A DNA stretch of 7,771 bases from Comamonadaceae bacterium (GTDB lineage: Bacteria > Pseudomonadota > Gammaproteobacteria > Burkholderiales > Burkholderiaceae_C), in assembly GCA_947475495.1 (NCBI GenBank), contig CANJNX010000026.1, positions 1 through 7,771 on the forward strand. The letters run 5' to 3'. Shown piece after piece: positions 1-5,476 of the stretch. The notes beneath the pieces were generated by a model. That model had not been told where the DNA came from and ran no database searches. It saw only the letters and a program-made list of their open reading frames with translations. A program made the translations under genes and the position numbers. Within the stretch, counting starts at the first letter, position 1. Each line of letters opens with the position of its first letter.

Positions 1-131
1 GCACCCAAGGCCAACAAAGGCTCTGCTTTGGACGTTGTTCGGTTCCAGACGTGAACTTCTAAGCCCGCTTCGCACAAGCGACGCGCCATTGGCAAACCCA
101 TCAGGCCTAAGCCCAAAACAGCGACACGCAT
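1..131 (-). CDS. NAD(P)-dependent beta-hydroxyacid dehydrogenase family oxidoreductase, N-terminal fragment
   Basis: The first 43 codons are present and the gene continues past the left edge. The translation begins MRVAVLGLGLMGLPMARRL, a Rossmann dinucleotide-binding motif (G7, G9, G12) with the GxMGxPMA signature of the 3-hydroxyisobutyrate dehydrogenase / tartronate semialdehyde reductase family. It is followed by a second strand ending in VWNRT (about residues 28-32). The NRT after that strand is often linked to NADPH preference in this family (inference). These enzymes oxidise or reduce short beta-hydroxyacids in the cytosol. The catalytic lysine and the C-terminal domain lie outside the window, so the substrate cannot be called. 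The start is 10 bp after the guaC stop, and the guaC TAG stop sits inside a TAGGA ribosome-binding-like stretch about 8 bases before this ATG, so the two are very likely co-transcribed and possibly translationally coupled. Confidence 0.85.
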   Translation of the reverse strand, partial: MRVAVLGLGLMGLPMARRLCEAGLEVHVWNRTTSKAEPLLALG

Positions 132-141
132 CAGAGTATTC

Positions 142-1119
142 CTACATCAATAAATGTTCGCCAGCGTTATCACCACCGAGCGTTACGTAATTCACCTTGC
201 GGATGTCCATCAGTTTTTTACCACCTGAATAACTGATAGAGCTTTGAATATCTTGTTCCATTTCTACCAAGGTTTCAGCCAGCAAACCTTTGACGGGTTC
301 CAAAATCCGCTTGCCTTCAACGTGTTTGTATTCACCCTTGTTGAAGTCGCTGGCGGAACCGTAATATTCTTTGTACATTTTTCCATCGACTTCAACGGTT
401 TTGCCCGGGCTTTCTTCGTGTCCGGCCAGCATTGAGCCGATCATGACCATGGTGGCTCCAAAACGAATCGATTTGGCGATATCGCCATGTTCGCGAATTC
501 CGCCATCGGCAATGATGGGTTTGGTGGCCACCCGGGCACACCATTTGAGCGCGCTTAATTGCCAGCCGCCTGTACCGAATCCGGTTTTCAGTTTGGTGAT
601 GCACACCTTGCCTGGGCCAATACCTACCTTGGTTGCATCTGCGCCCCAGTTTTCCAAATCAATGACTGCTTCGGGGGTCGCCACATTACCTGCAATCACA
701 AAAGTACTTGGCATTTTGGATTTGAGGTACGCAATCATGTCGCGAACGCTGTCGGCGTGGCCATGGGCAATGTCAATGGTGACGTAGTCGGGAATCAGCC
801 CCTGGGTTGCAAGCGAGTCAACGGTCGCGTAATCGGGCGCTTTCACACCCAGTGAAATCGAAGCGAACAAGCCCTTGGCTTTCATCTCTTTGACAAACCG
901 AACATTGTCCAGATCAAAGCGATGCATCACATAGAAATACCCATTTTGGGCAAGCCAGACGCAAATCGATGCATCTACGACTGTTTTCATATTGGCAGGA
1001 ACCACGGGAATGCGAAAGCTTCTTGCACCGAGCGTCACACTGGCATCGCATTGTGAGCGGCTGTCCACGCGGCATTTGCGTGGCAACAGCAAAATATTGT
1101 CGTAGTCGAAAATTTCCAT
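142..1119 (-). CDS. guaC: GMP reductase, Bacillus-type (GuaC2)
   Basis: A complete 325-residue protein of the IMPDH/GMP reductase TIM-barrel family. It catalyses NADPH-dependent deamination of GMP to IMP and ammonia, feeding guanine nucleotides back to the adenine branch in the cytosol. Motifs seen: the N-terminal [13 protein letters not shown] stretch, [10 protein letters not shown] (40-49), HRF (66-68), TIDIAHGH (114-121), the nucleotide-binding and catalytic loop [11 protein letters not shown] (166-176) with the thioimidate cysteine at Cys173, IADGGIR (203-209), [19 protein letters not shown] (221-239) and the flap-like KEYYGSAS (250-257). There is no CBS-domain insertion, which separates it from IMP dehydrogenase. 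From memory, length and sequence follow the about 326-residue Bacillus subtilis enzyme more than the 347-residue E. coli GuaC. The ATG at 1119 is favoured by a good AGGAG eight bases upstream and by the usual N-terminus. It is the first gene of a leftward pair and diverges from uvrD. Confidence 0.96.
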   Translation of the reverse strand: MEIFDYDNILLLPRKCRVDSRSQCDASVTLGARSFRIPVVPANMKTVVDASICVWLAQNGYFYVMHRFDLDNVRFVKEMKAKGLFASISLGVKAPDYATVDSLATQGLIPDYVTIDIAHGHADSVRDMIAYLKSKMPSTFVIAGNVATPEAVIDLENWGADATKVGIGPGKVCITKLKTGFGTGGWQLSALKWCARVATKPIIADGGIREHGDIAKSIRFGATMVMIGSMLAGHEESPGKTVEVDGKMYKEYYGSASDFNKGEYKHVEGKRILEPVKGLLAETLVEMEQDIQSSISYSGGKKLMDIRKVNYVTLGGDNAGEHLLM

Positions 1120-1127
1120 AACCCAAG

Positions 1128-1132
1128 CTCCT
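1128..1132 (-). promoter_or_regulatory. Ribosome binding site of guaC
   Basis: On the minus strand AGGAG (within TAGGAGCT) lies eight bases before the guaC ATG, a near-ideal Shine-Dalgarno sequence and spacing. It fixes the guaC start and shows that the guaC transcript has a 5' leader. No convincing sigma-70 promoter for guaC was found further upstream; a TAGAAT on the minus strand (1228-1223) has only a poor -35 match. Confidence 0.75.
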
Positions 1133-1233
1133 ACAAAAATCGATCAAAGTGAAGAAAGAAAAAGGCGCTTGGATTGGGCTCGATTTTGAAACCGAGTCGC
1201 AATTGCTTGGGCCCGGTGATTGATTCTATCGAG

Positions 1234-1263
1234 TTTAGAAACCCCCTCCAGCCTTTCTACAAT
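1234..1263 (+). promoter_or_regulatory. Putative uvrD sigma-70 promoter, possibly leaderless
   Basis: A -10-like TACAAT (5 of 6 matches to TATAAT) at 1258-1263 is preceded, after 18 bases, by TTTAGA (4 of 6 matches to TTGACA) at 1234-1239. Six bases (CGGGCC) separate the -10 from the ATG at 1270, so a normal transcription start would fall on or next to the A of the start codon. There is no Shine-Dalgarno sequence in front of that ATG, which fits a leaderless mRNA. This is a pattern match only. Confidence 0.5.
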
Positions 1264-1269
1264 CGGGCC

Positions 1270-3582
1270 ATGTCTATTTCTTCCCCGTACAGCGTTCCTG
1301 CCCCCTTGCCCTTGCTTGACAGCCTCAATGATGAGCAACGGGCAGCAGTGACATTGCCGTCTGAAAATGCCTTGATTCTTGCAGGCGCGGGGTCAGGCAA
1401 GACGCGTGTTTTGACAACCCGAATTGCTTGGTTATTGCAAAACGGTTACGTTTCCCAAGGGGGGGTAATGGCAGTCACCTTCACCAACAAGGCCGCCAAG
1501 GAAATGATGACCCGGCTCTCGGCCATGCTGCCGGTCAATGTTCGAGGCATGTGGATTGGGACTTTCCATGGTTTGTGCAATCGGTTTTTACGCGCCCACT
1601 TTAAAACGGCCAACTTGCCACAGGCGTTTCAAATACTGGACACACAAGACCAACTCAGTGCGGTCAAACGGCTTTGCAAGCAAATCGGCGTAGACGAAGA
1701 GCGCTTCCCCCCCAAACAGTTGGTGTGGTTTATCGCCAGCTGTAAAGAAGAAGGATTGCGTGCCAACGCGGTGGAGGTGCGTGATTCCGATACCCGTCGC
1801 AAGGTGGATATTTACCAGCTCTATGAAGAACAATGCCAGCGCGAAGGGGTTGTGGATTTTGGCGAGTTAATGCTGCGCAGCTACGAGGTCCTTCGCGACA
1901 ATACGGCTATCCGAGAGCATTACCAGCAGCGTTTTCGGCATATTTTGATTGACGAGTTCCAAGATACCAACAAGTTGCAATACGCGTGGATCAAGATGCT
2001 TGCAGGTATCGACGAGCAAGGTGGAAAAGGGCGGGGCGGCGCTGTCTTGGCCGTGGGCGATGATGACCAAAGCATTTATGCGTTTCGCGGTGCGCGGGTT
2101 GGGAATATGGCTGATTTTGTGCGCGAGTTTGGTGTCCACCACCAAATCAAGTTGGAACAAAACTACCGAAGCAACAGCAATATTTTGGACTCAGCAAACG
2201 CACTGATCAGCCACAACAGCCGGCGTTTAGGAAAAAACCTCCGAACCGACCAAGGCCCTGGCGAACCGGTTCGGGTCTATGAATCGCCTACGGACTATGC
2301 GGAGGCGCAGTGGATGGTGGACGAAATGCGTCAATTGGTGCGTGATGATGTTCCACGCATTGAGATCGCCGTCTTGTACCGCTCCAATGCGCAAAGTCGG
2401 GTGATCGAAACCGCCTTGTTCAATGCAGGCGTTCCTTACCGCGTCTATGGCGGCTTGCGATTTTTTGAAAGGGCTGAAATCAAGCACGCATTGGCGTATT
2501 TGCGTTTGCTTGAAAACCCGAACGACGATACCAGTTTCATGCGGGTGCTCAATTTTCCCGCGCGTGGAATTGGTGCCCGCAGTGTCGAACAATTACAAGA
2601 CTCTGCCAAAGAAATGGGCTGCTCTTTGCACGATGCGGTCAGCGCCCTGCCGGGCAAAGCCGGGACCAAGGTAGCGGCCTTTGTTGCAAAGATCGATATC
2701 CTGCGGGAACAAACCACGGGCATGAACCTGCGCGATATCGTCTCTACGATGCTTGACGCCAGTGGCTTGCTGGAGCACTACCGTTTAGACCGGGAAGGCG
2801 AAGACCGGCTTGAAAACTTGGAAGAATTGGTCAACGCCGCTGAGAGCTTTGTGCGCTTAGAAGGTTTTGGCAAGGAGTCGCCAGCCTCGCAGGAGGCAAC
2901 ACCGATGCAAGGGGATGCGACTTTGCCTGAGGACATGAACTTTGCAGAAACGGGAGAGACGCTTTCGCCACTGGTCGCTTTTTTAACCCATGCAGCATTG
3001 GAAGCGGGCGACAACATGGCGCAAGTGGGTCAGGATGCAATACAACTGATGACGGTGCATTCCGCCAAGGGCTTGGAGTTTGATTGTGTCTTCATTACAG
3101 GCATGGAAGAGGGCCTCTTTCCGCATGAGAACTCCTTGAGTGACCGCGATGGTTTGGAAGAAGAGCGCAGGCTGATGTATGTGGCGATTACCCGGGCCCG
3201 CAAGCGTTTGTATTTAAGCCACTCTCAGACGCGTATGCTCCATGGTCAAACCCGCTACAACCTCAAAAGTCGGTTTTTTGATGAACTTCCTGAGGAAGCA
3301 TTGAAGTACCTCACGCCCCAGCGCCAAGCGATGCGGGGTAGTTCTTGGCAAACAAGCGCTGACTTCGGTGGCTCCGCCCCTGCTTTGCCCGCAGTCGCTA
3401 GAAAAGAAGACCCTTCGCATGGTTTGCGCTTGGGCCTGCAGGTTTTTCACAACAAGTTTGGGGAAGGCACTGTTTTGACCTTGGAAGGCGCGGGCGAAGA
3501 TGCGCGAGCGCAAATTAACTTTCCACGCCACGGCACCAAATGGTTGGCATTGAGCGTTGCCAAACTCACCCCCGTCATCTAA
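1270..3582 (+). CDS. uvrD: DNA helicase II (UvrD/PcrA-type superfamily 1A helicase)
   Basis: A 770-residue 3'-5' DNA helicase. It unwinds DNA during nucleotide excision repair (release of the damaged oligonucleotide and UvrC) and methyl-directed mismatch repair, and can strip proteins from DNA. Helicase motifs appear in order: Q-motif LNDEQRAAV (19-27), Walker A GAGSGKT (39-45), motif Ia VTFTNKAAKEM (69-79), WIGTFHG (95-101), Walker B DEFQDTN (228-234), motif III GDDDQSIYAFRGA (263-275), QNYRS (297-301), motif IV VLYRSN (368-373), motif V VHSAKGLEF (596-604) and motif VI RLMYVAITRAR (634-644). The C-terminus from about 720 (GLQVFHNKFGEGTVL onward) is the Tudor-like domain that contacts RNA polymerase in UvrD/PcrA. 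The region around 531-565, in domain 2B, is an acidic linker longer than the E. coli counterpart. The ATG at 1270 is chosen because the Q-motif then lies about 20 residues in, as usual. The gene converges with the leftward membrane gene 17 bp downstream. Confidence 0.96.
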   Translation: MSISSPYSVPAPLPLLDSLNDEQRAAVTLPSENALILAGAGSGKTRVLTTRIAWLLQNGYVSQGGVMAVTFTNKAAKEMMTRLSAMLPVNVRGMWIGTFHGLCNRFLRAHFKTANLPQAFQILDTQDQLSAVKRLCKQIGVDEERFPPKQLVWFIASCKEEGLRANAVEVRDSDTRRKVDIYQLYEEQCQREGVVDFGELMLRSYEVLRDNTAIREHYQQRFRHILIDEFQDTNKLQYAWIKMLAGIDEQGGKGRGGAVLAVGDDDQSIYAFRGARVGNMADFVREFGVHHQIKLEQNYRSNSNILDSANALISHNSRRLGKNLRTDQGPGEPVRVYESPTDYAEAQWMVDEMRQLVRDDVPRIEIAVLYRSNAQSRVIETALFNAGVPYRVYGGLRFFERAEIKHALAYLRLLENPNDDTSFMRVLNFPARGIGARSVEQLQDSAKEMGCSLHDAVSALPGKAGTKVAAFVAKIDILREQTTGMNLRDIVSTMLDASGLLEHYRLDREGEDRLENLEELVNAAESFVRLEGFGKESPASQEATPMQGDATLPEDMNFAETGETLSPLVAFLTHAALEAGDNMAQVGQDAIQLMTVHSAKGLEFDCVFITGMEEGLFPHENSLSDRDGLEEERRLMYVAITRARKRLYLSHSQTRMLHGQTRYNLKSRFFDELPEEALKYLTPQRQAMRGSSWQTSADFGGSAPALPAVARKEDPSHGLRLGLQVFHNKFGEGTVLTLEGAGEDARAQINFPRHGTKWLALSVAKLTPVI

Positions 3583-3599
3583 ACGCGCATGAAACGCTT
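3583..3599. other. Convergent uvrD / membrane-gene gap without clear terminator
   Basis: Only 17 bp separate the two convergent stop codons. The hexamer AAACGC occurs twice in direct orientation (3581-3586 and 3592-3597), followed by TTTT, but no stem longer than about three pairs forms, so an intrinsic terminator is not supported. Termination probably occurs inside the opposing gene or by Rho (inference). Confidence 0.4.
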
Positions 3600-4379
3600 T
3601 TAGGCGAGATGCACCGTGTTCTCACCAAAACAGTCGGCAAATGTGAAATACATAGAGGTAAAAAACATCGACGCCATCAGCATGGCTGTGGGGAATAGGA
3701 CGGCAGCGACCAACTCTTCGCTTCCGGTGAGACTGGCCAAGAGTGCAATCGTGGTTCCAACGACGACAAAAACTAAAAACCACGCTGCTGCATAAACCGC
3801 CATAGCCCAAAAGTTACGCAGGCAAGCGACAAAACTAAAAAACAAACTTTTGGTGGGAGACAAGCCATGCCAAAGCACCAGAGCTGGCGCATGCCAAAAC
3901 AGCAGGGACAAGGGCAGGTACAAGCTCAGCGCCATCAGCCCAGCAGCTTCAAAACTCCCGTCTTGCAAGGCCTCAGAACTGAGGTTGCCACCAACCAAAT
4001 AAAGCGTGGCAAATTTTCCTCCGTCAAAGAGGGCGGAAGCGCCTAAAACCAGGACAAAACCAATGGCATACAGGACGCCAAGAATCATCATGGCGCGCAG
4101 GGTAGTGCGTCCTGCGCGAAAACCACTGAGTAAGACCACAGGCATAGGGAAGTTGCCTTTGATCGTTTCACGCGTTGCAGCCATGAGTCCCAAGGTGGCC
4201 ACGGGCAGCAACGTCAGGGCGAGCACGTTACCAACGATGGGCACCATGCTCAGTAAAGACATGCTTGTCATGAAAAGAAAAAACAATCCAGACAGTGCCA
4301 AAGGCTGGCGAAAAAACGTTTTGATTCCTAACTTGACCCAAGCCACGCCGTGCCGTGCGGAAAATAACTGAAGTTTCAT
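3600..4379 (-). CDS. BPSS1780-like integral membrane protein of unknown function
   Basis: A 259-residue hydrophobic protein with about six predicted membrane segments by eye (roughly 27-47, 50-68, 93-115, 147-170, 190-216 and 222-248) and no cleavable signal peptide. The N-terminus has a short amphipathic ARHGVAWVKLG segment (8-18). A WHGLSPTKSLFFSFVACLRN stretch (170-189) precedes the fifth helix. Both features, and its position next to thrB, match what I recall of the Burkholderiales BPSS1780 family, which has no established function; I did not search. Its ATG overlaps the thrB TGA as ATGA, and no Shine-Dalgarno sequence precedes it, so translation probably depends on coupling to thrB. It ends 17 bp from the convergent uvrD stop. 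An amino-acid transport or export role is conceivable from the context, but nothing in the sequence shows it. Confidence 0.85.
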   Translation of the reverse strand: MKLQLFSARHGVAWVKLGIKTFFRQPLALSGLFFLFMTSMSLLSMVPIVGNVLALTLLPVATLGLMAATRETIKGNFPMPVVLLSGFRAGRTTLRAMMILGVLYAIGFVLVLGASALFDGGKFATLYLVGGNLSSEALQDGSFEAAGLMALSLYLPLSLLFWHAPALVLWHGLSPTKSLFFSFVACLRNFWAMAVYAAAWFLVFVVVGTTIALLASLTGSEELVAAVLFPTAMLMASMFFTSMYFTFADCFGENTVHLA

Positions 4380-5380
4380 GGGGCGTGTACAGGGTTGGTG
4401 TGCAAAAGATCTAAATGCATGGGCTTGGAAATACGTTGACGAAGCACACGTTCAAATCGACCGGGATCATGGGCTTGAAGCATACTGGCTTCACGTGGCA
4501 AATGTTTATCCCAAAGCCGAGAAATCCAAAAACGCAAAGCCCCAGCACGTGCCATCGCAGGCAGCAATTGGCGTTCAGCGGGATGCAGTGGTCGAACGCG
4601 GGTATAGGCTTGAATCAAGGCTTGGCTCTGCGGAAGTTGAAGGGCGCCGCTATCGAGATCGACACACCAATCATTGAGGCAAACGGCAATGTCAAAAAGC
4701 AAAGCGTCGTTTCCCGCAAAATAAAAATCAAAGAAACCACTGAGCTGCGAAACTTCGCTTGAATCTGGGGCGGCATCAAACAATGCATTGTCCCGAAACA
4801 AATCGGCATGGATCGGCCCCCTGGGGAGTGCCGCATAGGCGGCGCTACTGGCAATGTGGTTTTGGTAGGCGAGCTCGGACTGGAGTAAGTCAGACGCGTC
4901 GGTTGACAAAAACGGCATGATCTCAGGCGCTGTTTCGTTCCACCAGGTGATTCCCCGCAGGTTGTCTTGGCGCATCGAAAAGCTTGCCGCTGCCACATGC
5001 ATTTTGGCGAGCATGGCACCCAACTGCGCGCAATGGGCGGGCTGCGGATGCAATTCGCTCTTGCCCGACAGCCGGTTCACGACCGCGGCGGGCTTTCCGT
5101 TGAGCGCGTGCACCACGTCGCCGTCTGCGTTGGTTGCCGGATTGGGTGCGGGAATGCCATGCACCGCAAGATGTTTCATGAGGCGAAGGTAATAGGGCAG
5201 TTGTTGTGCAGTCAGGCGCTCGAAAAGCGTCAGGACAAATTCACCCTTGTCCGTAGAAGCGAAGTAGTTGGTGTTTTCAATACCGCCAGCGCAGCCCACC
5301 AGGCTTTGCAATTGGCCAAGTTGGAGTTGTTCAAAAAGAACGTTGGCCTCGTCCATCGAGACTTCTGTGTAAACCGCCAT
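4376..5380 (-). CDS. thrB: Homoserine kinase, aminoglycoside-phosphotransferase fold (ThrB type II)
   Basis: A 334-residue cytosolic kinase that phosphorylates L-homoserine with ATP to O-phosphohomoserine, the substrate of threonine synthase. It belongs to the APH/choline kinase-like homoserine kinases, not the GHMP kinase type of E. coli. Seen: GGIENTNYF (32-40) as the nucleotide-binding loop, EFVLTLFER (47-55) in the N-lobe, the Brenner-type catalytic motif GPIHADLFRDNAL (188-200) with catalytic Asp193 and Asn198, and the metal-binding FFDFYFAG (216-223) with Asp218. LFDIAVCLNDWC (228-239) and a C-terminal helical region follow. The open frame extends upstream to 5482, but that would overlap the polA start and add 34 atypical residues. 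The ATG at 5380 gives MAVYTEVS, the usual start of this family, with a weak AGG eight bases upstream. The gene is first in a two-gene leftward operon with the membrane protein. Confidence 0.94.
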   Translation of the reverse strand: MAVYTEVSMDEANVLFEQLQLGQLQSLVGCAGGIENTNYFASTDKGEFVLTLFERLTAQQLPYYLRLMKHLAVHGIPAPNPATNADGDVVHALNGKPAAVVNRLSGKSELHPQPAHCAQLGAMLAKMHVAAASFSMRQDNLRGITWWNETAPEIMPFLSTDASDLLQSELAYQNHIASSAAYAALPRGPIHADLFRDNALFDAAPDSSEVSQLSGFFDFYFAGNDALLFDIAVCLNDWCVDLDSGALQLPQSQALIQAYTRVRPLHPAERQLLPAMARAGALRFWISRLWDKHLPREASMLQAHDPGRFERVLRQRISKPMHLDLLHTNPVHAP

Positions 5381-5430
5381 GAATCTAGCCTGTGAAAAAA
5401 CGCAATAAAACGACTGAAATATGCGTAGGT

Positions 5431-5461
5431 ATTGTAGAGCCGGGAGGTGCTCTGCCATCAA
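5431..5461 (-). promoter_or_regulatory. Putative thrB operon promoter
   Basis: On the minus strand a TACAAT -10 (5436-5431, 5 of 6) follows TTGATG (5461-5456, 4 of 6) after a long 19-base spacer. The predicted transcript would start near 5424 and give thrB a leader of about 44 bases containing its weak AGG ribosome binding site. The -10 is good and the spacing is suboptimal. The call is tentative. Confidence 0.4.
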
Positions 5462-5464
5462 AGG

Positions 5465-5470
5465 CAAAAT
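5465..5470 (+). promoter_or_regulatory. Possible polA -10 element
   Basis: CAAAAT (4 of 6 matches) lies six bases before the polA ATG, the same geometry as at uvrD. No good -35 is found 16-19 bases upstream, so support is weak. The AGGGGG between it and the ATG resembles a Shine-Dalgarno sequence but abuts the start codon with no spacing, so it is unlikely to work as one. AAGG at 5461-5464 is 12 bases from the ATG, which is rather far. Confidence 0.25.
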
Positions 5471-5476
5471 AGGGGG

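Larger units (their letters stand above)
1120..1269. other. Divergent guaC-uvrD intergenic region
   Basis: This 150 bp region separates the divergently transcribed guaC and uvrD. It holds the guaC ribosome binding site at its left end and a probable uvrD promoter at its right end. The uvrD frame stays open leftward to a TTG at 1174, but the added 32 residues do not look like a UvrD N-terminus. No strong inverted repeat, RNA gene or SOS (LexA, CTG-N10-CAG type) box was noticed by eye. Confidence 0.6.
5381..5476. other. Divergent thrB-polA intergenic region
   Basis: These 96 bp separate the divergent thrB and polA genes and must hold both promoters. It is AT-rich on the thrB side. It contains a short perfect inverted repeat AGAGC/GCTCT (5436-5440 and 5449-5453, 8-base loop) lying in the spacer of the proposed thrB promoter. 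No RNA gene or riboswitch-like architecture is visible; the leader available to thrB is only about 40 bases, too short for a classical threonine attenuator. Confidence 0.55.

Noticed and set aside
371..787. Open frame antisense to guaC (138 codons)
   Set aside because: It is a mirror frame of the conserved guaC coding sequence with no recognisable domain.
1178..1196. Small inverted repeat CTCG...CGAG upstream of uvrD
   Set aside because: Only four pairs around a 10-base loop, within chance expectation for 150 bp.
1223..1228. TAGAAT on the minus strand as a guaC -10 element
   Set aside because: The hexamer at the -35 position (CTGGAG) matches only two of six consensus bases, and it would overlap the better-supported uvrD promoter region.
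1174..1269. Upstream TTG start that would extend UvrD by 32 residues
   Set aside because: The added sequence is unlike UvrD N-termini, crosses the probable promoter, and the TTG has no good ribosome binding site; the ATG at 1270 places the Q-motif at the normal distance.
3581..3600. Possible intrinsic terminator between uvrD and the membrane gene
   Set aside because: The AAACGC copies are direct rather than inverted, and the best stem is about three base pairs before TTTT.
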